Positions 33,356-43,789 of a stretch of DNA of 64,000 nucleotides are shown piece by piece; position 1 is the first letter of the stretch; each line of letters begins with the position of its first letter. The stretch is taken from positions 26,689,112 to 26,753,111 of the forward strand of contig JARYHS010013630.1 of the NCBI GenBank assembly GCA_031002005.1, written 5' to 3'. The DNA is from Vandiemenella viatica. Taxonomy: Eukaryota; Arthropoda; Insecta; Orthoptera; Morabidae. A program made the position numbers and the translations under genes. Under the pieces are notes generated by a model. That model did no database searches. It saw only the letters and a program-made list of their open reading frames with translations, and was not told where the DNA came from.

Positions 33356-33661
33356 TCATGGTTGAATCTTGCAGGATCGATTTAAACCAAAAACACATTG
33401 CATGTAGTCTAAAAGTGACATGTCTCTAGAGTCAGTCGTGACCTCATCTAGCTGTAATACAAACTTGACTTCTGTTTGACCCCAAAGGTTCGATCTGAAA
33501 ATCTGAATAATTTTTGTTCTGTCTGAAGGAATGGAGAAGTACTCAAGACGATTACGGCCTTCAGTCGTGTGGAGCGTTAATGTAGGTACCTCTATTCGAG
33601 TTAACATGTCACCAGCAAGAAATGAAAAGTTAATACGATGGCGCTCGTAATCTGAAATCAC
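33356..33661 (-). CDS. Unrecognised 102-codon open frame
   Basis: Reads with ordinary amino-acid composition ('RHRINFSFLAGDML', 'GQTEVKFVLQLDEVTTDS') and no low complexity. I recognise no family, signal peptide or membrane segment, and see no splice context that would extend it. It may be a transposon remnant or chance. Reported because it is the most protein-like unassigned frame in 33-36 kb. Confidence 0.15.
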   Translation of the reverse strand: MISDYERHRINFSFLAGDMLTRIEVPTLTLHTTEGRNRLEYFSIPSDRTKIIQIFRSNLWGQTEVKFVLQLDEVTTDSRDMSLLDYMQCVFGLNRSCKIQP

Positions 33662-34042
33662 GATAAAAATTTCGACCGGTAAGCGTTGCGTGAATCGTGT
33701 TCAGTGAAAATTGGATGCCGATTTTACAGCTTTCATACTTTAAATCAAAATAAAACATTTATTTTACCTTTGGGATATTGAATTATTCCAATTCCCATCA
33801 AAATTCCAGCGGTAGTTTTTCCCTAAATTCCGTAACATTCGGATAGACAGAATCGCGGTCAACGAAATGTAATTTCTCGCAGTCGAAGTGTTTACGGCCT
33901 AAGATATTAACAAAACGAAGTAGGCTCTAGTTATTAGTGGAATTTATATTCATCAATTTTACGTTTTTTTTGTGATTTTCACGTTTCCCAATTACATTTT
34001 ACTAAACGTCACCACAAAATAAAATAAATCTGCCGAGACACT

Positions 34043-34164
34043 CGCCGCCGGATGATATTTTTAAAGGACAAGCTTTCGGCGACTTGCACTGCGCCATCAT
34101 CGGGTCCATGATGGCGGCAGTGCAAGTCGCCGAAAGCTTGTCCTTTAAAAATATCATCCGGCGG
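34043..34164. mobile_element. Near-perfect palindrome, hammerhead-like family III
   Basis: Arms 34043-34099 and 34107-34164 are identical in inverted orientation except for a single-base indel; loop 7 bp. On each strand: GATGATGGCG, a hairpin closed by GGCG/CGCC, then GAAAGCTTGTCC. The right side continues into CCCGTGAAGATTTTGTG, the terminal box shared with 30825-31005. Confidence 0.88.
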
Positions 34165-35984
34165 CAAACCCGTGAAGATTTTGTGTCAAAGATACGCCGG
34201 GAAAGCCTTGTTTCGCAATTTCGCATATAAACTGCCGAGATATGCGAATGTCGCGTAGGTACGAGAAACTGCTAGTGCTACAAGATTAATGTAAATCTCT
34301 TTAAATGTAGGCTGCTGCCCCCCCCCCCTAGAAGAAAAATTAAGCTGCCTTCAGTACACTTCGACGAGTAAAGAACCTGCTCAGCAGCACTTTGTGAGAG
34401 GAAAGATTGACTAAATTATGCCTGATGAATGTGCATCGAAATTTCGGGAAAGGACACCGTGAGATATTGAGAAACAAGATATTGAAAATTTTTCCAAGTA
34501 TCTGAGACGATTGATGTTTACATAAACTATAACTGACTTACGATCTTACTTTACTACATAGTAGGTCCCTAGATTCAGTGGTTAGATTACTACATTAATC
34601 AATAATAAAAATAGTTTCCTCAATAGGTTTTGAGTTTCATTGTGTAAGAAATCGCCATATTTCAGAGCCCCACCTCACTTCCTCGAAACCATTATGAGTT
34701 GCCCCCCCCCCCCCCCAGCTCAAATCTTGCCCCCCTCTAGCTCTGATCCTGGATACGCCCTTGCTATAGTCCCTGTATCGACTAGTTCTGTAGTGCTGGT
34801 GGCATGTCGCAGCCGTCTCATGTTTCGGTATTTCCTAGAGACGACGGCACCTGTTCGTAGTAGTGAGGGGTGCAGTTGTGAGGGTGGGAGGTCGTGTGTC
34901 CTACCTGAGATAGAACCGGATTTGTCAGATCCGGAGCGTGTACATTATAGGAGGAATTGTTGAGTTGCAATCTCTCTGTTTCGTGGGATAAATGTATTTT
35001 TGTTTGTGAAATATGTATTTTAGGGGCGGAGATTAGAGACAGTCGCAGCATTCGCCTTCATGATTAAAACCCGCATTCAGTTCGTCTGGTACGTTGGAAG
35101 CAGGACTATATCCCCGACACAGTGGGGTAACTCCTTAACGCTACGTTGTCGGGTCACTTACAGTTATATCATAAGCACTGACGATGAATATAGTAGGAGT
35201 AGTAAGGAATGGAATAAGTTCATTCTGACGCAGTATTTGAACACGTACAAGGAAGTAAAGCCTTGCTTGTCGGTTGCCTCATACACCGGCCGTCCTTAAA
35301 GTCTTTTGTGCTCGTCTTTACAACACCACTGTTTGCTTGGTACTGGGTATAGCATGCTCATTGTCTTGGGAGGTTTCCTAAATATCTTATGGTACTTCGC
35401 TTTCTCTTGCAGACACTGAAACCTCTGAGTGTTGCCAAACCTCCTCACTCCAGAGAGGCAGCACACGGAGATGGTGCAACCTGTGTGATTGTAAAACAAG
35501 CTAGTCAACTGCATCAGAGAGTGTGTCTAATAAAAACGTAAACACTTATAGCCTTCCACGGACAGTTTTATCATGTCATTAATATCGGCAAACACGTTAG
35601 GGAGGGGTTTGTTTTAATGAATTGTGTTTTTTTATTTGGTAAATTATCTTTTTGTCGTGCTAAGAGAAAATTCATGATTTACGGCAGAAAAAGTCAAAAC
35701 AGAACAACAAAAACAGTCGTTGCGTTTTATGGATCTCTTGCCTCACTCGCAGATACTGTTCAGGTTTGTTTTTTCTCAGTTGGCGTTCTGACGCACAGTC
35801 ATAAAGCGCGCGTTGCATCATAACGTTAATGCGGACTGGACCAAACTACTGTACCTGGTGTCCACGCCAGGGCGTCACCGCGCCATTGTCCCCCCTGTGC
35901 CGGCACTTCAAAGGCAGCCGCCTTACTGCGACCTCAATACTAAAAGCGCTCACTCAAAATGAAAAACAAACTATTTTTGTGTTG
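34165..35984. other. No gene; C-rich runs at 34318-34328 and 34703-34716
   Basis: CTGATGAATGTGCATCGAAA at 34423 has the layout of a tiny hammerhead-like core but only a 3-bp stem. Two homopolymer C runs occur. A 107-codon frame at 34640-34963 crosses the C run and is not credible. Otherwise unassigned. Confidence 0.45.
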
Positions 35985-36070
35985 ATTAAGGCTTTACGGA
36001 TCATCGATGTCGGGGTAATTAGAGCAGGAAAGAAGTTTGGCGAAAATTATTCAGTGATGGTCTTCTAAAA
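35985..36070 (-). mobile_element. SINE-A 3' fragment, diverged
   Basis: AAGGCTTTACGGATCATCGA, GGTAATTAGAGCAGGAAAG and TGGTCTTCTAAAAGGA match the minus-strand SINE-A tail. It stops where the next element begins. Confidence 0.55.
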
Positions 36071-36457
36071 GGAGCGTCCATAAACTACGTAGCTCCATTT
36101 TGGCCTCCTGTGAACCCCCTCCCCCCACGTAGCACGACGTGGCTTTTGCCTCTACGCCCCCCCCCCCTCTTTTCCACGTAGCACGTAGTTTTCTCCCTCT
36201 TGATTCCAGAAGAAATTTTGTATTGTTTTCTCGTGTCAGACTATCCTATATCACATACGGAAATAATTAAATGATGAAAATAATCATTCACATGCTGTTG
36301 TGTGTTCTGTACCTCATTTTAACTGTGACAAATAATATAAATGGAAAGCTACGTGGCCTGGCTAGGAAACCTTCCCCCCACGTAGCCCAGCGTAGCTTTA
36401 CTGCTAACCCCCCCCCTCCCCCCTAGACCGAGCCAAAAAATGTATGGACGTTCCCAA
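36071..36457. mobile_element. Non-autonomous DNA element with C-rich inverted ends
   Basis: Left end GGAGCGTCCATAAACTACG, right end inverted (TGTATGGACGTTCCC). Sub-terminal CACGTAGC motifs recur with C runs of 7-13 on both sides (36118, 36151, 36373, 36409). AT-rich core without an open frame. Architecture parallels 10575-11073 with different terminal bases. Confidence 0.6.
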
Positions 36458-36484
36458 AGAAACAATTCCGGTAGTCGCCTGGAG

Positions 36485-36904
36485 TGTGTGAGGTACACAA
36501 CCTCACATTTTGTGATTTTGACATTAAAAAAGCTATTTTTATTTAATAATTGCAATTGTATATACTAGCTCTTAATTTTAAGTTCCAAGGTCAAAGTACG
36601 TCAAGATGAATATAATGAGATCTCTGAAAATAAAGAACAGTCGAGATATAAAGAGTTGAAGAAAAGATTTTGAAAGGAAGAGGACGAGTTGGTTTTGGAA
36701 AGAACATGTTTTAAGAGAAGAGATGAAACAGAATGGCTAGATGGAAGCCACGAAGAATCCTGGCGGGATTAATAACAAGAAAATAATAGCCTGAGGGCAG
36801 AAGGTTTAGGGTTTTGATAAAGATAATGGAATATAAGTTTGGAAATGATAATTGTTTTGTTTAATAGAAAATATAGGAATTATGAGATAAGTAGAAAGTG
36901 TTTT
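36485..36904 (+). repeat. Dispersed repeat G (plus)
   Basis: Homologous to 16330-16825 reversed: TGTGAGGTACACAACCTCAC, TTTTGTGATTTTGACATT, ATGAATATAATGAGATCTCT and CCTGAGGGCAGAAG. The K/E-rich stretch (about 36605-36760) has several stops. Ends exactly at the palindrome that follows. Confidence 0.55.
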
Positions 36905-37080
36905 GGATGTAGTCTTCTCGGGAGACTAGCCGAGTGAGTAAGATGTTTCCACACGATATTTCGGCGATCTCAGACTCCGTCGCCATCTTCACCAGAAGAT
37001 GGCGACGGAGTCTGAGATCGCCGAAATATCGTGTGGAAACATCTTACTCACTCGGCTAGTCTCCCGAGAAGACTACATCC
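36905..37080. mobile_element. Perfect 86-bp palindrome, hammerhead-like family II
   Basis: Base-by-base comparison shows 36905-36990 to be the exact reverse complement of 36995-37080, with loop ACCA (36991-36994). Each strand reads GAAGATGGCGACGG, a hairpin closed by GGCGA/TCGCC, GAAATATCGTGTGG, CACTCGGCTAG and GAGAAGACTACATCC. Transcribed from either side it would give the same folding RNA. Confidence 0.95.
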
Positions 37081-38056
37081 ATTCTCAACGCCGAGAAAGA
37101 CTTCGTTCCTAGAAAGTGTTTTATTTGATATTGAGATTGAAATATACATATAGGCAAAAGGAGTTGATTTAAAGTTTGTATGGTAAGAATTTGATTAATA
37201 ATAACTTGATCGATTAGTATCGAAGTAAAACCATCAACGGACAAAGAGGGATTAAGGAAATCCTTATGTACTGGTCTGGTGCAGGAAATATAAGCAAAAG
37301 TATTAATTTAAAAGTATGATAAAGTAACACTCACATGTGTTTTCTACGAAATAAAGGAGCAATACAGTGGTACGTTACAAGTGGTCTCGAAAACCACACC
37401 ACTCTGGATTGCTTGACAGAGATACGAAGCTGTGAAGAGGTTCGAGCGTTAAGCGCTCACCATCACATGTGTGTTTCAAGCCGCAAAACAATTTCCTGTA
37501 CCTTATATAAATGTACTTGGTATATTAACGCACACATTATTCTGTGACAATTGATCTTCTGGTGTATTTATGTGTTATGTTACGCAATGATTTGCTTTAA
37601 ATTGACTTATTTGCACATTTACGAAAGTCATTGTCCTATATTTGGATCTATTGAAAATGAATACATTGTATTGTGTTGATTGTAGACATTAATATATAGC
37701 AGCTAGCAGCAATGCCTTCTACAGCTTACAACTCAGCTATTCAACGTCTAAAATAATAGCAGATTTTGTCTGAGGCGCCCGCAAATATTATGAAGAACCA
37801 TTTGGTGACTGCTTCGCCTTCGTGATCTTATGTGCATGGATGAATGATGGGAGTACGATAGATGTTGGATTGTCGAGTGGAATATCAGCGTTGCGGACAC
37901 GTTAGCTCGGTTGGCTGCGGCACCGTGATGGTGACACGTGATTCAAGGTGCAAGTACGTCGGTAGTGTTGGAGAGGTGCATAGTTCCTCATCATCAGACT
38001 GTGCATCAAAGTCGTGGGTTAAGTCCGAAATCTCTCCGCATTCCGTGTAGAGTCAG
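37081..38056. other. No feature recognised
   Basis: AT-rich, no assignable open frame or repeat. Confidence 0.5.
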
Positions 38057-38275
38057 TTTTTTATGACTTCACGCATCGTCGACGTCAAGATCATTAGAGG
38101 TGAAGACTGGGGGCAAGGAGAGAGAGGGAATTCGGTCATGACGTTTTGAAGGAACCATCCTCCCGTTCACCTTGAATGATTTGGAAAACCAAAATCTGGA
38201 TGGCTGGATTGCGATTCGAACCTACGTCCTCCCGAATGCGACGCCAGAACGTTACAATTCACACACCACGCTAGT
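38057..38275 (-). mobile_element. SINE-A copy, diverged
   Basis: Minus strand; TATGACTTCACGCATCGTCG, GGAACCATCCTCCCG, ATCTGGATGGCTGG, GCGATTCGAACCTACG (box B) and the head at CACACCACGCTAG. Older than the 13398 copy. Confidence 0.8.
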
Positions 38276-38279
38276 CCCT

Positions 38280-38605
38280 ATACCTTGCGGGTTTCGGCAA
38301 CCATCTTGAATGTCTCATCTCTACTAGTTGACTCTCTGAATAGCTCTGTAGTTGTCTTGGAGATCCGAGTTCTCAGGTTTTTTAGCCAGGAAGTTCTCCT
38401 ACCAGCACTTTTCTTTCGTGGTATTTTTTTCCTGGAGAATAGACTGCAGGATTTCGAAACGGCTATTGTTCCTCCTGATGTGGCCAAGGCTTCCGTCTTT
38501 TACTGTGGTCAATACTACCACATTCTCTTTCATTTTCCGGAGCTCTTCAGCATTTATGGTGCGGTCTGTCCCTGGTACCCTCAACATTCTTCGATACAGC
38601 CACAT
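38280..38605 (-). pseudogene. LINE-D-like RT C-terminal fragment
   Basis: On the minus strand: 'MWLYRRMLRVPGTDRTIN', 'GSLGHIRRNNSRFEIL', then after a frame change 'RRTSWLKNLRTRI'. This is the 'MWCYRRML...GHILR' block of the LINE-D group from a diverged member. Truncated at both ends. Confidence 0.7.
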
Positions 38606-38918
38606 TTCAAAAGCTTCTAACCTTTTACTTGATGATGATGAGAGTATACGGCACTGTTAGCAGTGATTCGTCCCTCGGGTGGGGAGGTTAAGCCTGAATG
38701 GGCCGGAACCGAGTTTCACGCTCCCCCCACTTCATTCAATACAACACTCTCTACTGAACAAACACACTATCACAGTCATCCACACTCATAGTAAGAAGAA
38801 CGAACACACACACACACACACACACACACACTGGGAATAGCAACGGGAAACCACTCAAGATCATCTTCCCAAGAGATCTCTCATGGATGTGATCAAACTC
38901 CAATGAGAAATAACATTC
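38606..38918. other. Unassigned, with (CA)n at 38805-38830
   Basis: A CA-dinucleotide run of about 26 bp. The stretch 38660-38740 (CCTCGGGTGGGGAGGTTAAG) looks like a retroposon 3' region but is not placed. Confidence 0.5.
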
Positions 38919-38920
38919 TA

Positions 38921-40328
38921 CACTCCTGGAAATTGAAATAAGAACACATTGACGCCGGTGTGTAAGACTCACCATACTTGCTCCGGACACTACGAGAGGG
39001 CTGTACAAGCAATGATCAAACGCACTGCACAGCGGACACACCAGGAACAGCAGTGTTGGCCGTCGAAGGGCGCTAGCTGCGCAGCGGTTGGGCACCGCCG
39101 CAGTCAGTGTCAGCCAGTTTCCCGTGGCATACGGAGCTCCATCTCAGTATTTAACACTGGTAGCATGCCGCGACAGCGTGTACGTGAACCGTATGTGCAG
39201 TTGACGGACTTTGAGCGAGGGCGTATAGTGGGCATGCGGGAGGCCGGGTGGACGTACCGCCGAATTGCTCAACATGTGGGGCGCGAGGTCTCCACAGTAC
39301 ATCGATGTTGTCGCCAGTGGTCGGCGGAAGGTGCACGTGCCCGTCGACCTGGGTCCGGACAGCAGCGACGCACGGACGCACGCCAAGACCGTCGCATCCT
39401 ACGCAGTGCCGTAGGGGACCGCACCGCCACTTCCCGGCAAATTAGAGACACTGTTGCTCCTGGGGTATCAGAGAGGACCATTCGCAACCGTCTCCATGAA
39501 GCTGGGCTACGGTCCCGCGCACCGTTAGGTCGTCTTCCGCTCACGCCCCAACATCGTGCAGCCCGCCTCCAGTGGTGTCGCGACAGGCGTGTATGGAGGT
39601 ACGAATGGAGACGTGTCGTCTTCAGTGATGAGAGTCGCTTCTGCCTTGGTGCCAATGATGGTCGTATGCGTGTTTGGCGCCGTGCAGGTGAGCGCCACAA
39701 TCAGGACTGCATACGACCGAGGCACACAGGGCCAACACCCGGCATCATGGTGTGGGGAGCGATCTCCTACACTGATGATCGTCGAGGGGACACTGAACAG
39801 TGCACGGTACATTCAAACCGTCATCGAACCCATCGTTCTACCATTCCTAGACCGGCAAGGAAACATGCTGTTCCAAAAGGACAATGCACGTCCACATGTA
39901 TCCCGTGCCACCCAACGTGCTCTAGAAGGTGTTAGTCAACTACCCTGGCCAGCGAGATCTCCGGATCTGTCCCCCATTGAGCATGTTTGGGACTGGATGA
40001 AACGTCGTCTCACGCGGTCTGCACGTCCAGCACGAACGCTGGTCCAGATGAGGCGCCAGGTGGAAATGGCTTGGCATGCCGTTCCACAGGACTACATCCA
40101 GCACCTCTATGATCGTCTCCATGGGAGAATTGCAGCCTGCATTGCTGCGAAAAGAGGATATACACGGTACTAGTGCCGACATTGTGCTTGCTCTGTTGCC
40201 TGTGTCTATGTGCCTATGGTTCTGTCTGTGTGATCATGTGTTGTATCTGACCCCTGGAATGTGTATATAAAGTTTCCCATTCCTGGGACAATGAATTCAC
40301 GGTGTTCTTATTTCATTTTCTAGGAGTG
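38921..40328 (+). mobile_element. Tc1-like element, full length with intact ends
   Basis: 1,408 bp flanked by TA on both sides (38919-38920 and 40329-40330). The ends are CACTCCTGGAAATTGAAATA and its near-perfect inverse (TATTTCATTTTCTAGGAGTG), continuing with AGAACAC/GTGTTCT. GC-rich coding interior unlike the AT-rich surroundings, consistent with a recent arrival. Confidence 0.95.
39165..40173 (+). pseudogene. Tc1-like transposase with a single frameshift
   Basis: ATG at 39165. N-terminal paired-like helix-turn-helix ('LTDFERGRIVGMREAGW', 'TYRRIAQHVGREVSTVHR'), second helix-turn-helix ('ATSRQIRDTV', 'SERTIRNRLHEAGL'), then 'RVVFSDESRFCLG' (first catalytic Asp at 39627) and 'PGIMVWGAISY'. 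A frame change at about 39765-39785 follows; the other frame continues with 'EGTLNSARYIQTVIEPIV', 'FQKDNARPHV' (second Asp at 39880) and 'SPDLSPIEHVWDWMKRRL' (Glu at 39979), ending at TAG 40171-40173. All three catalytic residues survive. Spacing between the second Asp and the Glu is 32 residues, two fewer than the usual DD34E. Only the short deletion blocks function. Confidence 0.93.
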
Positions 40329-40361
40329 TATATTACTGCATAAGGCACGATGAATTTATTG

Positions 40362-41100
40362 AAGGCCCCTTTAGACAACCCGACCGCGTCTCACTAAGTC
40401 GTGGCCACTCCTCTTCGGCCCTGAAATCGGGTCGTCTAAAGTGAGCTCCTGGTCACGTTTTGATAGGGAGACCAGACGGGGAGATGGGGTCGAAATGTTG
40501 TCCGATGTAAGGCGAAAAGGTGGGGGTAAGTCGGTACTCCACCACTCTGCCCTGAAAATAGGCCACGTAAACCTTCACACTGCCTGGTTCCTTTTTCTAT
40601 TGTGTCATAAATTGTTACCATTTTGGGACAAGAAAAATAAGTACTGATACTCGTAGAGTTGCTGGAGGTGTACAACCGACCCCAAAAATTTTTATGGGAC
40701 ATTACACATGGCCTCTATCATTACAAAGACGCGACAGGCATTGTGACTGAACGTTGCCTTTGTAAATATAGCTGCTTGGCCCAGATCTTTCTCTTTTTCC
40801 TAGGTTTTTCACACAATGTTAAAACCATTGGGGATACACCAAGAATTTGCGGTTTTGATAAATATGGGGCCACACTTACTTAATTTAAATATTGGATCGT
40901 TAGTAAAATTTGTAACTAATTTTATTACTATTATATGTAACATACAAATTTCAGAGCAAGACGGATATATGTGTTGTGACAGTGCAGTACTAACCAGATC
41001 GGCCCGAAGGGTCGTCTAAATGCTACGCTCTGCCGACGGGAGGAAATAGAGAACGGGAACAGAGCTAGGAGATAGGGAACGCATCGTCTAAAGGCCCCTT
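40362..41100. mobile_element. MITE-like DNA element
   Basis: Ends AAGGCCCCTTTAGAC (left) and AAGGGGCCTTTAGAC (right, inverted). A second internal pair, GGGTCGTCTAAA, occurs near both ends (40433 and 41009). About 740 bp, no transposase-like frame. The CCTTTAGACG end style suggests a PIF/Harbinger-like or hAT-like origin, unproven. It lies 32 bp from the Tc1 insertion. Confidence 0.65.
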
Positions 41101-41876
41101 TAAGTTGTTTTCACATTTTTCTCGGTATCATCCTAGACATGTTATGTAAGACGATCCAGCCCCTTTGAGATTTGCGGTTTTTCGTGCATTCTAACGTTCA
41201 CTGTTTCAAAAACAATACAAAGAACAGAAACCAATGACAAAATTAAGAGTAAGAGCACAATAGAAAGTTAAGTTGGTAATCACGAAACACCACAATTTAA
41301 TCCGATAAATTTTTATAAAAATAAATTTGTAACACCACATCCATTTAATAATAGCAAAAAAACCTGAATAGTGTTGTTATGCATTGTTAGATCAATTGTA
41401 ATCTTTGCTGGGATTGCAATCTCTGGTTGAAATTGTATCAAATATCATCGGTGCGTACCTTTCGAGGTTGAGAACACACTACGATTTTCCGCTCCGGCGC
41501 CCTGTCCCGTAAACATTCCGCAGGTATTACGCATTTAAGAGAAAAATCCACACTTTCTATGTAGGCGTAACGGCCGCAAATCCTTATAGCGTGGAATACG
41601 TTACCAGTGCTGTAGTGTCGCTAGTAAGATGACAAGAACACAAGCTGTGTAATACAAACGTCACTTTTGTGACTGCACCCAAATGGTTTAAGCATCTTCT
41701 GTGAGACACTGAAATCAATTTGGTGCAGTCAAAAAAGTGCAGTTTCGACAAAAAAAACTAAAAAGACTTAAACCCTTTTAAGTGTTTATAAAGGTCACAA
41801 CTAAATTGCTGAATTTCGAAATTTAATATCAGTCCAGACAGTGCTGTACTTCAATGAAGCATGGTAACTACCACTA
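41101..41876. other. No feature recognised
   Basis: AT-rich; leads into family I hammerhead-like sequence at its end. Confidence 0.5.
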
Positions 41877-41930
41877 TTTTCGCACTGACGATGCCCCACA
41901 TCAAAAGGGTGAAACGAGTCTGGTGAAAAG
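41877..41930 (+). ncRNA. Hammerhead-like ribozyme candidate, family I
   Basis: CTGACGA (41885-41891), stem GCCC/GGGT hairpin, GAAAC (41911-41915), minimal stem III, GTC (41918-41920) as the cleavage triplet. Stem I pairs TTTTCGCA (41877-41884) with TGGTGAAAA (41921-41929), 8 bp with one bulged G. This is the best stem I in the window. One unpaired T lies between CTGACGA and stem II. Downstream AATAAAACAGTTTAATTTAT matches other family I copies. Confidence 0.5.
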
Positions 41931-43789
41931 CTTAATAAAACAGTTTAATTTATAAACATTTATGCGACAGTTGTGGAACACGAACAATAACAACGTTTAA
42001 CTTTATTCTCAGAAGTGTGTTCAGAGGATTTTTATTTGTTTAATGTGTAAAGACGTCATCACTTTGCTTTACTGGTACATTTTAAACTATGAAATTATGA
42101 TGCAAATATTGATTTCCTTATACTTTCCATTGTTTTACATTTGTTTGTTTCTATACACTGTTCCAGGCTTAGGGACTTTAGATTAATTTTATCGCTGCAA
42201 GATAATACTTTGTTTAGATTCTGAATGTATTAAGCTGCGTGGCACTGTTTTGCCTTTGTCTCTGTCTCGTGTTTATTTTCTGGGCAGCGCGCCTGTATAC
42301 TCAAGTTAATTTGTTGTGTTGTGGTGCGTTACTGTTATGAATGTCTTATCTGTGCTGGAGTTTAAGATCTTACTTTCTTTTGAGTACTAGCTGGTCCCAC
42401 AACCTTCGATCGCGTTTGTCATGAATTTTGAAGATTTTTATGTTTTTGCACGGAACCTTAATATTTTAGGGATAAAAAGCAGCCCTGCCAAATCGGCAAT
42501 CTGCCAGTGAAAATAACGTCAAAATCGGATCATACATTAAATATGTTACACATAAATTATTTGTATTTGATAATAGCCGAAAAATATGTATAAAGACCTA
42601 TCTATAAGGTTTTGTGTATTTAGTTATTATATGCTTCCGTTAGGCCAGTGCTATCTGTATGTTGTAGTTTTATAATGTGTTTGTAGTTTGCTGTAGTTGA
42701 TGGAAACAAGCAAATGTAAAATGTAAGCACACTATAATCTCCTTGTGTAAAATGTAGCAGTGAAACAAAGGAATAACATGATACACATTCAACAAACAAA
42801 AAAACCGCTGTAGATAGTTCTGAGCGTGACTTGAAGCGCTTTCGGTAAGTAAACAAACAAACGGAAAAATCAATTACGTTGGCAGATCTCATTTACCGGT
42901 ATTATATGTTGATAATTAATTATCTCCAATTTGAGAAAATTGACAAAATAATTTAGTTATTTTTCATTTTCTACATTTAAGAAATATGGTGTGACCAATT
43001 TAAATACTAATATTTGAAAAGGGTAAAGAATAGTTATGCGAGAAAAACAGTTATGAGCACAAAAGTAACAATCTTTTGTAGGAATGAGTAACCGTCCCAT
43101 TAGAGACATACGAAATTACGCTATAATCTGAAAAAGAATTGTTCAGACCAATTGGATATCCTGTCGAAACCTCTTTCAGTGTTGCGTAGTCTAAATAGAA
43201 TCTGCAATGTAGGACAGCACTTGCATTAAAAAGAGAACAGGTATTCGCGGCGTATTGGCTATCACTGACCCCTGGGCTGACCCGCACTGGTCATCAGAAA
43301 GCTGCAAGTATGTCAGTCGGCCGTGCCCACACCACACACTCGAATCACAATACTAATAACTGGCTTAGCGTGATAAAGCATTGGGGCGTGCACTGTAACT
43401 GAGAAAGAATCGACCAACGTTTAACAAGGAAAAATTAATTTAATAAGGACAAAAGATAGAATATTTTAAACGTTGTATAATATAAAACAAAGCGCTAACC
43501 ACCCGTGAAGAAAAATGGACGTGGGCTCTAAACAACAAAATTTAGTCTAAATATATCGACAGTATATCGCTTCTGGAAAGTTCAACCATGTTATCTCATA
43601 ATCATATGGTTTCGTTTATATCTTTCCTCAACAACACAAATAAATTCCTCTAATTTAATCTTAATTAATTAGTACGTAAATTAAAACAAATATATTTGAA
43701 AACTCTAGAATTATGGTATAAACTGTATCTATCTTAATATAATGCTTGCCGATAACTAACGGAGTAAACAATGATATATATCATATGAT
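41931..43789. other. No feature recognised
   Basis: 1.8 kb of AT-rich sequence with no repeat or coding signature I can name. Confidence 0.5.

Noticed and set aside
34423..34450. Hammerhead-like CTGATGA...GAAA
   Set aside because: Stem II is only about three base pairs and no stem III or stem I follows; not related to the other families by flanking sequence.
39269..39700. 143-codon minus-strand frame
   Set aside because: Antisense shadow of the GC-rich Tc1 transposase.
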